64,000 nucleotides of DNA from NCBI RefSeq assembly GCF_014650575.1, contig NZ_BMVF01000005.1, forward strand, positions 62,001 through 126,000, in the 5' to 3' direction. The stretch is from Streptomyces naganishii JCM 4654 (lineage in GTDB: Bacteria > Actinomycetota > Actinomycetes > Streptomycetales > Streptomycetaceae). The stretch's first letter is position 1, and every line of letters begins with the position of its first letter. Shown in pieces: positions 37,893-45,980 of the stretch. The notes under the pieces were generated by a model. The model ran no database searches and was not told where the DNA came from. It saw nothing but the letters and a program-made list of their open reading frames with translations. The translations under genes were made by a program, and so were the position numbers.

Positions 37893-39113
37893 TCAGGGCG
37901 ACGTGGCCGGGTGCGGGGAGCGGAGCACGAGCAGGGTGATCTCGCTGGGGGCGAAGACACGGAACGGCGGTCCCCAGAAACCGGTGCCGCGGCTGGTGTA
38001 GAGGAGGGTGCGGGCGCCGTGGCGGCTGAGACCGGCGAGGGCGGGCTGGTCGATGCGGACCAGGTGGTGGAAGGGCCAGATCTGGCCGCCGTGGGTGTGG
38101 CCGGAGAGCTGGAGGTCGACGCCTTCGGCCGCCGCCCGGTCGACGAACTTGGGCTGGTGCGCCAGGAGCAGGACGGGCAGGCCGGGGTCGGCGCCGTCCA
38201 GGGCTCCGGCGAGGTGGGCGCGGTGGCCCTGCAGGCCGGAGGACTCGGCGGTGACGTCGTCCACACCGGCGACCACGAGGGCGTCACCGCCGCGTTCGAG
38301 CAGCAGATGGCGGTTGCGCAGCGGCTCCCAGCCCAGCTCGTCCATCAGGTCGACCCAGCCCTGGGCCTCGCTGTAGTACTCGTGGTTGCCGGTGACGTAG
38401 ACGCGGGCCCGGGTGGCCCGCACGGTACCGAGGGGGGCGGCCTGGGCGCGGCGGCGTTCGGCCGTACCGTCCGCGATGTCGCCGGTGTGGCAGACCAGGT
38501 CGGCCTCGAGGGTGTTCACCGTCTCGCACACCCGTGCCGACCAGCGGGCGCGGTCGAGCGGCCCGTAATGGGTGTCGGTGATGAGGGCGACGCGGAGACC
38601 GTCCAGCCCCGCGCCCAGTCGCGGGAGCGGCACCTCGACCCGGCGCACGCGTGGCACGCGGCGCGCCTCGGCGTACCCCCACGCGAGCAGTACGGCGGTG
38701 GTGCCGAGGACGGCCCAGGTGACGATACGGGCCCGGTCCTGACCCTCGCCGACACCGGCCACGGTCAGGGCGAGCCGCAGCAGGACGCCGAGCAGAACGG
38801 ACCAGGTGAACAGGATCCAGCTGCTGCCGAGCAGGGTGTCACCGACGATCGCCGCCCGGTCCTGCTGGCGCCGGCCGTGGCCGCGCGCCATCGCGAGCGG
38901 CATACCGACGAGGCCGAGGGCGAACAGGGCGGTGGCGACCAGCGTGACGGGCAGCGGCCAGTGCTGGCCGGTGTACAGGAGCACCCAGCAGGGCACGGCC
39001 CACAGCAGGACGGGTGCGATCAGGGGGATGAAGCGCATCAGGCGGCGCAGCCGGCTCCGCCGCGGCGCGCGCGCTTCCCCCTCGGCGGACCGGGTGTCAC
39101 TGGTCGCGGTCAT
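37893..39113 (-). CDS. Membrane-anchored metallophosphoesterase
   Basis: This 406-residue protein has four N-terminal membrane spans (about 25-150) followed by a calcineurin-like phosphoesterase domain. Metal motifs are ITDTHYG, HTGDIADG, VTGNHEYY, LAHQPKF and SGHTHGGQ, all intact. The layout resembles YkuE/YaeI-like enzymes acting at the membrane on lipid or nucleotide phosphates. GGGAGGGGA precedes the ATG at 39113. No operon partner lies beside it. Confidence 0.92.
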   Translation of the reverse strand: MTATSDTRSAEGEARAPRRSRLRRLMRFIPLIAPVLLWAVPCWVLLYTGQHWPLPVTLVATALFALGLVGMPLAMARGHGRRQQDRAAIVGDTLLGSSWILFTWSVLLGVLLRLALTVAGVGEGQDRARIVTWAVLGTTAVLLAWGYAEARRVPRVRRVEVPLPRLGAGLDGLRVALITDTHYGPLDRARWSARVCETVNTLEADLVCHTGDIADGTAERRRAQAAPLGTVRATRARVYVTGNHEYYSEAQGWVDLMDELGWEPLRNRHLLLERGGDALVVAGVDDVTAESSGLQGHRAHLAGALDGADPGLPVLLLAHQPKFVDRAAAEGVDLQLSGHTHGGQIWPFHHLVRIDQPALAGLSRHGARTLLYTSRGTGFWGPPFRVFAPSEITLLVLRSPHPATSP

Positions 39114-39543
39114 GCTTCCCCTCCCTGACCGGGCTGCCGTCTCCCGCACTGTATCCGGTCCCTTCCACACCGGCCGGTGCCCCTGTGGACGGGGGCCTGA
39201 CGGCGGCTGCCGGCAAGTCAGGCGCGAACAACCAGGGCGCCGCCGTCAGGGAACTCCACCTGCAACAAGTCGAGCCGTTCCGCGCAGCCGTCCGCCAACT
39301 CGGTGCCCCGAGCCCGCGCTCACGGCGCCTTCGATCGCCGGGATGCCGCACAGCCGGCATCCCCGCGCGCAGCGTCCGCCACGAGGTCGTCGGTCCTGGC
39401 TTGGCTCGCGCACGCGGAAGGCCGAGAGCCTTCACGGCGTAACGCTGCGCCCCCCGGGTGTGCGTGGCGATCTTGCAGAATGATCAGCCACGCCTACGGG
39501 GACGGTCGAGGCCCGTGAGCCCGTCGACGGCGTCCGACCCTGG
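39114..39543. other. 430-nt gap with a coding-like fragment
   Basis: On the minus strand, codons ending at a TGA at 39218-39220 read TELADGCAERLDLLQVEF and then PDGGALVVRA with G/C third positions, as a real gene end would. No start or longer frame supports a whole gene, and a frame change near 39310 would be needed to join it to an upstream start. It is probably a gene remnant. Nothing else is supported. Confidence 0.3.
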
Positions 39544-39756
39544 CTACGCCGCTTCGCTCAGCAGGACGGTCTCGCCCATCGCACAGGCCAGCAGCAGGGT
39601 CTGTTTCTCCAACTGGTCGTCGGCCAAGTAGGCGTCGAGTGCGGCGGTGGCGGTGAGGAAGGCGGGGTTGTTGCCGGGGAAGGTGCCGTTGTGCTCGCCC
39701 GGCTGCCCCGGTGCGGCTGGAGGGGACTCCATGTGCCGGCTCGCTGCTGGTCGCAC
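39544..39756 (-). CDS. Small hypothetical protein downstream of the MFS gene
   Basis: This 70-residue protein has a Pro/Gly-rich start and an Ala/Leu-rich helical end (FLTATAALDAYLADDQLEK, then LLLACAMGETVLLSEAA). I do not recognise a family. The start is GTG with GGAAGGA about 7 nt upstream, and codon use is normal for the window. It lies 56 nt past the presumed true end of the MFS gene on the same strand, so cotranscription is possible. It is too short to say more. Confidence 0.5.
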   Translation of the reverse strand: MRPAASRHMESPPAAPGQPGEHNGTFPGNNPAFLTATAALDAYLADDQLEKQTLLLACAMGETVLLSEAA

Positions 39757-39812
39757 TTCGTCGTCCTTCCGTGACTGGTCCTTCGGGGCTCTCGGTCAGC
39801 GGCGCGGGCCGG

Positions 39813-41023
39813 TCAGATGCTGCTGGGCTCCGAGGAGCGGCTCCCGGTCTCCTGCGCGGCCTCGTCACCGTCGCCCAGCAGCGGCTTGGCACGGCCGGTT
39901 CGGGCAGGGTACGGAACAGCAGCCAGCTCAGGGCGGGCATCGCGATCAGGGGCGTCAGAGCCGTGCGCAGCGAGGTGGCGTCGGCGATGCTGCCGATGAG
40001 GGGACTGGTCACACCGCCGACGCTGACCATGAGGCCGAGGGTGATCCCGCTGGCCGTTCCGACGCGCGTGGGCAGATAGTCCTGGGCGAGTGTGACCTGA
40101 AGCGAGAAGGGGACGTACAGACCGATCGAGGTCAGCGCCACGAACAGGTAGATCGCGGGGCCGGGGACGAAGACCACGCCGGCGACGGCCGCGACCGTGA
40201 TCAGGTACGACATGCTCACCACCGTGACCCGGTCCCAGCGGTGGGCCAGCTTGCTGCCGACGACCGTGCCGACGGCACCGCCGAGGTACAGCACGAACAG
40301 CGCGGCCGTTCCCGCGGCCGTACCGCCGCCCGTCTGCTCCCGGGCGTGGAAGGCGACGAACGTGCTCATGCCGACGAAGACGATCGACCGGCACACCACC
40401 GCCAGCGACAGCCGGACGAACGACGCCCAGTCGTTCTGCCCCTTCGCGGCCTCCTTGCCGCCCTCGGCGGACGGCGCCTCGCCCAGCGCCCGCAGTACCG
40501 GCAGCGTCAGCACGCTGCCTATCAGCGCGGGCAGGATGAGCAGCGGGGAGAACCGCAGCCCGCCCGTGGCGATCACGGCTGTGACCAGTAGGGGAGCTGC
40601 CGAAAAACCGATGTTGCCGCCCAGGGAGAACCATCCCATGGAGCTGTGGCTGCCCTTGCTGGCGACCCGTGCGACCCGTGCGGACTCCGGGTGGTACGCG
40701 GCGACCCCGATGCCGGACAACGCCACGAACGCCAGCGTGAGCGGGTACGAGCCGCTGACCCCGCTGAGCGCGACGCCGAGCCCGCCGAGGACCGTGCTCA
40801 CCGGCAGCAGCCAGGGGATGGGGCGCCGGTCGGTGAGTGCGCCGAAGAAGGGCTGTGCCACCGAGGACAGCAGGCTGGCGGCAAGCACGATGCCGGAGGC
40901 CGCGGCGTACGTGTAGGCACGCTCGGCGGCGAAGAACGGAACCAGGGCGGCCACGGCGCCCTGGTAGACGTCCACACAGGCATGTCCGGCCGACAGCAGA
41001 ACGATCGACTTGTTCCTTGACAT
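39813..41023 (-). CDS. MFS transporter, fosmidomycin-resistance (FSR) type, with apparent 3' frameshift
   Basis: The protein has about 12 spans, with the MFS loop GALTDRRPIPW after helix 2 and the FSR-like N-terminus SIVLLSAGHACVDVYQGAVA. After LLFRTLPEP (near 39900) the reading frame turns into Arg/Pro-rich text and runs to 39494. The -1 frame instead gives AKPLLGDGDEAAQETGSRS and stops at 39813. Coordinates assume that -1 frame for the tail; the unshifted frame ends at 39494, across the next small gene. The gene is divergent from an AraC regulator and is a likely drug exporter. The start at 41023 is uncertain by a few codons. Confidence 0.8.
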
Positions 41024-41063
41024 GGCGCCATGGTCGTCCGTGGCCACCCTGTCGCACTTCCGA

Positions 41064-41069
41064 TAATCT
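41064..41069 (+). promoter_or_regulatory. -10 element (TAATCT) of a leaderless promoter for the AraC gene
   Basis: TAATCT ends 8 nt before the ATG at 41078, and no ribosome site lies between. The reverse strand has ATTATC-like sequence that could serve the divergent MFS gene. Confidence 0.4.
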
Positions 41070-41077
41070 GCCAATCA

Positions 41078-41845
41078 ATGAGGAACATCCGCCATGTGTC
41101 GGTGGCACCGACCAGCGCACGCTGGCTGGCCCCGGGCGCAGCGATCGACGCCCACCGGCACGACGACCACCAACTCGTCTACGCGGGCCGGGGCGTGCTC
41201 GCCGTCACCACCGGCGCCGGCTCGTGGACGGCCCCGGCCACCCGGGCGATCTGGGTGCCGGCCGGCACCGTGCACTCCCACCAGGCTCACGGCGAGCTCG
41301 AGCTGCACCTGATCGGCCTGTCCGCCGACACCAACCCGCTCGGCCTCGACGAGCCCGCCGTGCTGACCGTCAGCCCGCTGCTGAGGGAACTGATCCTCGC
41401 CTGCACCCGCGACCGTTCGGACGACAGCCCGGAACACCGGCGCCTGCGCGCCGTCCTGTGCGACCAGTTGCGCGTCTCGCCCCAGCAGCAGCTGCACGTG
41501 CCGACGCCGACCGCCCCGCAGCTCAAGGCGCTGTGCGAGATCCTGCACGCCGACCCGGCCGACAACCGCACCCTGGCGGCCCTGGGCAGACAGGTCGGCG
41601 CAAGCGACCGCACGCTGTCACGGCTGTTCAGGGCCGACCTCGGCATGACGTTTCCGCAGTGGCGTACTCAGCTGCGGCTCTCCCACGCCCTGGTGCTGCT
41701 CGCCGAGGACACGCCGGTGACGGTGGTGGCACACCGGTGTGGCTGGTCCTCGGCGAGCGCGTTCATCGACGTCTTCCGCCGCGCCTTCGGCCACACACCA
41801 GGACGCGCCGCGAGCGCGGCCCGGCCGACGGGAGGGGACGGGTAA
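41078..41845 (+). CDS. AraC family transcriptional regulator
   Basis: This 255-residue protein has an N-terminal cupin-like sensor (AHRHDDHQLVYAGRGVLAV, IWVPAGTVHSH) and a C-terminal pair of helix-turn-helix motifs (LAALGRQVGASDRTLSRLF and VTVVAHRCGWSSASAFIDVF). The ATG at 41078 is favoured: MRNIRHVSV begins the cupin fold, and a -10 hexamer lies close by. It faces the FSR-type exporter, the usual arrangement for a regulator of that efflux pump. The ligand is unknown. Confidence 0.92.
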   Translation: MRNIRHVSVAPTSARWLAPGAAIDAHRHDDHQLVYAGRGVLAVTTGAGSWTAPATRAIWVPAGTVHSHQAHGELELHLIGLSADTNPLGLDEPAVLTVSPLLRELILACTRDRSDDSPEHRRLRAVLCDQLRVSPQQQLHVPTPTAPQLKALCEILHADPADNRTLAALGRQVGASDRTLSRLFRADLGMTFPQWRTQLRLSHALVLLAEDTPVTVVAHRCGWSSASAFIDVFRRAFGHTPGRAASAARPTGGDG

Positions 41846-41946
41846 CGACCGCACTTGCGTGCCGAGCTGTCCCGGTACGCATCGGACGGGATGCTCCGGG
41901 TACTCCCCGTCGGGTACGACACACGCCTATCGCCGGGAGGTACCTC

Positions 41947-42144
41947 ATGGGGAAGCTGGGAGACATGGCGAACAAGGCCAAGGAGATGGCGAAGGCCCAT
42001 CCGGACCAGGCCGACAAGGGTGTCGACAGTGCGGAGCGGATGGTCGACGAGCGTACGGGGGACAAGTACGACGCGCAGACCGACAAGGCCGCCGACGCGG
42101 TGCGCCGTTCTTATGGCGGCGGCGAGGAAGTGACGGACCGCTGA
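41947..42144 (+). CDS. Small Rv0909-like (putative antitoxin / CsbD-like) protein
   Basis: This 65-residue, highly charged helical protein (MGKLGDMANKAKEMAKAHPD, then RMVDERTGDKYDAQTDKAAD) matches the small family around mycobacterial Rv0909, named a putative antitoxin but abundant without toxins. No toxin gene is adjacent here. GGGAGG precedes the ATG. The gene ends at a strong palindrome shared with the convergent TetR gene. A stress-protein role is equally possible. Confidence 0.75.
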   Translation: MGKLGDMANKAKEMAKAHPDQADKGVDSAERMVDERTGDKYDAQTDKAADAVRRSYGGGEEVTDR

Positions 42145-42158
42145 ACCCGCGACACCCG

Positions 42159-42196
42159 CGACCGGGCCCCGGCGATCGATCGCCGGGGCCCGGTCG
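42159..42196. terminator. 38-bp perfect palindrome, bidirectional terminator
   Basis: A perfect dyad spans 42159-42196 with no loop-size gap (centre GGCGATCGATCGCC). It lies between the convergent Rv0909-like and TetR genes, 15 and 42 nt from their stops. Confidence 0.85.
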
Positions 42197-42238
42197 TGCC
42201 GGACGGGCCGCGACCCCGCGGAGGCGGATCGCGCCCGG

Positions 42239-42859
42239 TCAGTCGCCCCGGCCGAAGGCCGGATTGCCCGTGACCACGCGGGCGTGGTCCAGCAGGCGGT
42301 CCTCGATGTCCTGGGCGGTCGCGTCGCCGACCAGCAGGTCCATCGCGTAGCCGTCCTCCAGCGCCACGAACGAGCGCCCCAGGGCCCACGCGTCGCCGGC
42401 GAGCGTGAAGTCGCCGCTGTCCCGGCCCAGTTCGAGCACCTGGCGGTAGAGCTCGGCCTGCTGGTGGGCGAAGGTGCGCTGCCGGTCGGCGGCGCCCTCG
42501 TTGCGCAGGGCCACCGGGAACAGCTCGAACAGCAGCCGGGTGCTCTCCTCGCCCTCTCCGGGCCAGGGCACTCCGGAGCGGATGCAGGCACGCAGCCTGG
42601 ACACCGGTCCGTCCGCAGCCGCGATGGCCTCCTCGCGGCTGACGAAGTACGTCGCGGCACTGCGCTCGAAGACGGCGGCGAACAGCTCCTGGATGTCGGC
42701 GTAGTAGTAGAGCACCGAGGCGGGGGTGACGCCGGCGGCCCTGGCGACGTCCCGCAGCTTGGTGGCCGTGGCCCCGAGCTCGACCACGGTCCTGGCGGTC
42801 GCGTCGATCAGCTGGGCTCGGCGTTCCGCCTGGTTCCTGGGTCGGGCCATGGTCGACAT
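42239..42859 (-). CDS. TetR family transcriptional regulator
   Basis: This 206-residue protein has an N-terminal helix-turn-helix (TKLRDVARAAGVTPASVLYY) and a helical ligand domain of TetR_C type. Starts at 42859 and 42850 are both possible; neither has a strong ribosome site. It is divergent from the nitrilase-permease operon, with an AT-rich repeat region between them where it probably binds. The ligand may be the amide, nitrile or amine handled by those genes. Confidence 0.9.
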   Translation of the reverse strand: MSTMARPRNQAERRAQLIDATARTVVELGATATKLRDVARAAGVTPASVLYYYADIQELFAAVFERSAATYFVSREEAIAAADGPVSRLRACIRSGVPWPGEGEESTRLLFELFPVALRNEGAADRQRTFAHQQAELYRQVLELGRDSGDFTLAGDAWALGRSFVALEDGYAMDLLVGDATAQDIEDRLLDHARVVTGNPAFGRGD

Positions 42860-42919
42860 GCTCGCACACCGTCGAACGCCGTTCGTATCTCACCTGTGGC
42901 AATCCATTGACCTCCCTTC

Positions 42920-42948
42920 ATTCGTTAACTAAATTTCGTTTAACTAAT
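42920..42948. promoter_or_regulatory. Repeat region, candidate TetR operator
   Basis: An AT-rich island holds TTCGTTAACTAA (from 42921) and TTCGTTTAACTAA (from 42935) as direct repeats. GTTAA/TTAAC pairs also give a dyad. It sits between the divergent TetR and nitrilase genes and stands out sharply in base composition. Confidence 0.6.
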
Positions 42949-42973
42949 CCCCTCGAGTCAGACCTGGTGACCC

Positions 42974-43891
42974 ATGTCCCGTCCCCTCCCCCTAGTGCTG
43001 GCCCAGGCAGCCCAGCGCGCCGCAGACGACCTGGACGGCCTGGCCGCCGACGTGCGCAGGCGCACGGCCGGGCTCCCCGCCGCGCCGCTCGTCGTATATC
43101 CCGAGCTGCATCTCGGCGCCCCCGCGGGCGGTGCCACGCTCACCCCCGACGAGCTCCCCGAAGCCCTCGCCGAGCCTCTGGACGGCCCGCGCGACCGCGC
43201 CCTCGCGGAACTCGCCGGCGACCTCGGCGTCTGGCTCGCCCCCGGCAGCGTCTACGAGCGCGGGGCCGACGGGCACGTCTACAACACCGCCCCGGTCTAC
43301 TCCCCGCGCGGCGAGCGGGTCGCGGCGTACCGCAAGGTCTTCCCGTGGCGGCCCTACGAGACCGTCGTCCCCGGCTCCGAGTTCACCGTCTTCGACCTCG
43401 ACGGCGTCGGCCGGGTGGGGCTGTCGATCTGCTACGACGCCTGGTTCCCCGAGACCACCCGCCACCTGGCCTGGATGGGCGCCGAACTGGTGCTGAACTT
43501 CGTCCTGACCTCCGGCAGCGACCGGGCCCAGGAGACCGTGCTGGCCCGCGCCAACGCCATCGTCAACCAGGTGTTCGTCGCCAGCGTCAACTGCGCGGCG
43601 CCCGCCGGCACCGGCCGCAGTCTGCTCGTGGACCCGCAGGGCACCGTCCGCTCCGAGGCGGCGGCCGACAGCGACACCACCCTCAGCGACGTGATCGACC
43701 TGGACGAGGTCACCAACGTCCGCCGGCTCGGCACCGCCGCGCTCAACCGGCCGTGGCAGCAGTACCGCCCCGGCGACAAGCCCCTCGCGCTGCCGCTCTA
43801 CCAGGGCCGGATCGACCCCGCCACCTGGGCCGGCAACACCGGCGCCCGCACCGAGACCCGCCGTACCCTTGGGGAAGAGAGCAACCCGTGA
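42974..43891 (+). CDS. Carbon-nitrogen hydrolase (nitrilase superfamily)
   Basis: This 305-residue protein has the nitrilase triad: Glu in VVYPELHLG, Lys in AAYRKVFPW and Cys153 in SICYDAWFPE. It hydrolyses an amide or nitrile C-N bond. The second structural Glu region (PGSVYERGADG) is present. The stop overlaps the GTG of the permease by 4 nt, so both form one operon, faced by a TetR gene. Hence the substrate is probably imported by the APC permease; its identity is unknown. Confidence 0.9.
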   Translation: MSRPLPLVLAQAAQRAADDLDGLAADVRRRTAGLPAAPLVVYPELHLGAPAGGATLTPDELPEALAEPLDGPRDRALAELAGDLGVWLAPGSVYERGADGHVYNTAPVYSPRGERVAAYRKVFPWRPYETVVPGSEFTVFDLDGVGRVGLSICYDAWFPETTRHLAWMGAELVLNFVLTSGSDRAQETVLARANAIVNQVFVASVNCAAPAGTGRSLLVDPQGTVRSEAAADSDTTLSDVIDLDEVTNVRRLGTAALNRPWQQYRPGDKPLALPLYQGRIDPATWAGNTGARTETRRTLGEESNP

Positions 43892-45273
43892 CCGATCAGC
43901 CCACCCGCATGAGAGGAGACCTCGGACTCCTGTCCGTGGTCTCCTTCGGCGTCGCCTACATGGCCCCCGCCGTCGTCATCTCGATCTTCGGCGTCATCGC
44001 CGCCACCAGCAAGGGCGCCGCGCCCACCGCCTACGCGATCGCCACCGGCGCCATGCTGCTGACCGGCCTCAGCTACGCCAAGATGGCCAAGGTCCACCCC
44101 AGCTCCGGCTCCGTCTACACCTACGCCCGCAAGGAGCTCGACTCGCGCGTCGGCTTCCTGGCCGGATGGGCCCTGCTGCTCGACTACCTCTTCCTGCCCA
44201 TGGTCGCCTGGCTCATCCAGGCCATCTACCTGCACGCCCAGTTCCCGGCCGTGCCGGAATGGGCCTGGCTGGTCATCAACGTCGCGCTCGCCACCGTCAT
44301 CAACGTCGTCGGTCTGAAGGTCGCGGACCGGATCAACCGGGTGCTGCTGCTCGGCGTCACGGCCGTCCTGGTCGTGCTCGCGGCTCTCTGCGTCCACTAC
44401 GGCCTCGGGCATGGCGGCACCGCCACGGCCGGCCACGCCTTCTGGAACCACGCCTCCAGCTTCTCCGCCGTCACCGCTGCCGCCGCCGTCGCCGCCTACG
44501 CCTTCCTCGGCTTCGACGCGGTGAGCACCCTCAGCGAGGAGGTGCGCGACCCGCGGCGCACCATCCCGCGCAGCATCATCCTGACCGTGCTGACCGGCGG
44601 CGGCATCTTCGTCGTGATCTCCTTCCTGATGCAGTGGGCCCACCCGGGCGGTTCCTTCCCCGACCCGGACTCCGCCGGGTACCTGCTGTCCACCACCGTC
44701 GGCGGGAAGACCTTCGCGGACGTCGCCAACATCGTCGGCATGCTCGGCGGGTTCGCATCCTGCGTCGCCATCCAGGCCAGCACCAGCCGCCTGATGTTCG
44801 TCATGGGCCGCGACGGCGCCCTGCCCCGGCAGGTCTTCGGGCGCCTGCACCGCAAGCTGCTCACCCCGGTCGTCAACGTGCTGATCATCGGCGCCGTCGG
44901 CCTGCTCGCCATGAACCTCTCGCTCGCCGACGCCACCTCCTTCATCAACTTCGGCGCCTTCCTCGGCTTCACGCTCGTCAACGTCTGCGTGATCGCCTAC
45001 GCCGTGCGGCAGTGGCGCTCCGGGACCCGCCACTCGCCCGTGCGGTACCTGCTCCTGCCCGCCGTCGGCGCCGCGGTCGACGTCTACCTGATCACCCAGC
45101 TCGGCGGCACCGCCGTCAGGCTCGGCCTCGGCTGGCTGGTCCTCGGCATCGTCTGGCTCGGAGTGATCACCAAGGGCTTCCGCCGCCCCGCCCCGGAAAT
45201 GCACCTCGGCTCCGACGAGGCCGTCGGCCCCACGGAGCCGGAGGCCTCCGGCCCGCTCCTCCCGACGGCCTGA
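43888..45273 (+). CDS. APC superfamily amino acid/amine permease
   Basis: This 461-residue membrane protein has about 12 spans. The first helices carry the APC signature (LLSVVSFGVAYMAPAVVISI; GSVYTYARKELDSRVGFLAG), and FLGFDAVSTLSEEVRDPRRTIPR is the conserved helix 6-7 loop. GGGGAAGAGA precedes the GTG, which overlaps the nitrilase stop. It is expected to import an amino acid or amine that the nitrilase then processes. A strong hairpin follows. Confidence 0.93.
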   Translation: MTDQPTRMRGDLGLLSVVSFGVAYMAPAVVISIFGVIAATSKGAAPTAYAIATGAMLLTGLSYAKMAKVHPSSGSVYTYARKELDSRVGFLAGWALLLDYLFLPMVAWLIQAIYLHAQFPAVPEWAWLVINVALATVINVVGLKVADRINRVLLLGVTAVLVVLAALCVHYGLGHGGTATAGHAFWNHASSFSAVTAAAAVAAYAFLGFDAVSTLSEEVRDPRRTIPRSIILTVLTGGGIFVVISFLMQWAHPGGSFPDPDSAGYLLSTTVGGKTFADVANIVGMLGGFASCVAIQASTSRLMFVMGRDGALPRQVFGRLHRKLLTPVVNVLIIGAVGLLAMNLSLADATSFINFGAFLGFTLVNVCVIAYAVRQWRSGTRHSPVRYLLLPAVGAAVDVYLITQLGGTAVRLGLGWLVLGIVWLGVITKGFRRPAPEMHLGSDEAVGPTEPEASGPLLPTA

Positions 45274-45297
45274 CCACCCCCGAGGCTCCCGGCCACC

Positions 45298-45339
45298 CCG
45301 AGGCTCCCGGCCGCCGACGACGGCGACCGGGAGCCTCGG
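45298..45339. terminator. Bidirectional terminator hairpin
   Basis: CCGAGGCTCCCGG pairs with CCGGGAGCCTCGG, with inner GCCGcc/cGGCg pairing. The left arm is also duplicated 18 nt upstream. It lies between the convergent permease and ATPase genes. Confidence 0.8.
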
Positions 45340-45356
45340 CGTACCAGCGGAACGGT

Positions 45357-45809
45357 TCAGGCCTCGGCCGCGGGTGCCGACAGCACCGCCCGGACCGTCT
45401 TGCCGCTGGGCGGGTAGGGGACGCAGTCCCAGTGGTCGGCGAGGGCGGTGACCAGCGTCAGGCCGCGCCCACCGAGGCGGAGGGCGCCGGCTCCGTCGGC
45501 GCCCGTCGCGATCTGCGGGTAGAGGTCCCCGCGGGCATCGCTCACCTCCACGCGCAGACGGCCGGCCGACGGGTCGAGGACGAGCGTCAGCCGGAAGCAG
45601 CGGCCCGGCACGCGGCCGTGGAAGACGGCGTTGGCCGCAAGCTCCGCGACGACGGCCTCGGCACGCTCCGTAAGGCCCTCCGAAGCGCCCCAGGAACGCA
45701 GCTCGGTGACGCCGAGCAATCGGGCGAGCCGGGCGCCGCGTCGTGTGGCGGAGAGCAGTTGCGTGAAGCAGCGGGTCGGCGCGCTGAGCTGGGGAGAGGC
45801 GTGGTCCAT
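45357..45809 (-). CDS. ATP-binding (HATPase) anti-sigma-like regulatory protein
   Basis: This 150-residue protein has a GHKL ATPase fold of the RsbW/SpoIIAB type: VVAELAANAVFHG (N box), RVEVSDARGDLYP (G1) and GGRGLTLVTALADHWD (G2). The ATG at 45809 begins MDHASPQL; a longer frame lacks a ribosome site. In Streptomyces such genes are often next to an Scr1-type XRE regulator and a DUF397 protein, as here, in the divergent orientation. It may act as a kinase or switch on a sigma or anti-sigma protein. Confidence 0.88.
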   Translation of the reverse strand: MDHASPQLSAPTRCFTQLLSATRRGARLARLLGVTELRSWGASEGLTERAEAVVAELAANAVFHGRVPGRCFRLTLVLDPSAGRLRVEVSDARGDLYPQIATGADGAGALRLGGRGLTLVTALADHWDCVPYPPSGKTVRAVLSAPAAEA

Positions 45810-45980
45810 GGGGCCAGCGTGGCGGCCCTGCGCGGGCGGGCGCGAGCCCGGCGCCCCGTACGCGCAGTGAGCGTACGGGCACTCGGAGTAGACAGTACGC
45901 ACAGCACTCCGACACGCTGAGTGCCGAGCGCGGGGCGGCGTACGGGCCGTCGCGGCGCGGTACGGAGAGAGGGTCGGCGG

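Noticed and set aside
41947..42144. A toxin-antitoxin pair around the Rv0909-like gene
   Set aside because: No toxin-like gene is adjacent; the neighbours are an AraC and a TetR regulator, so the small protein is treated as a stand-alone.
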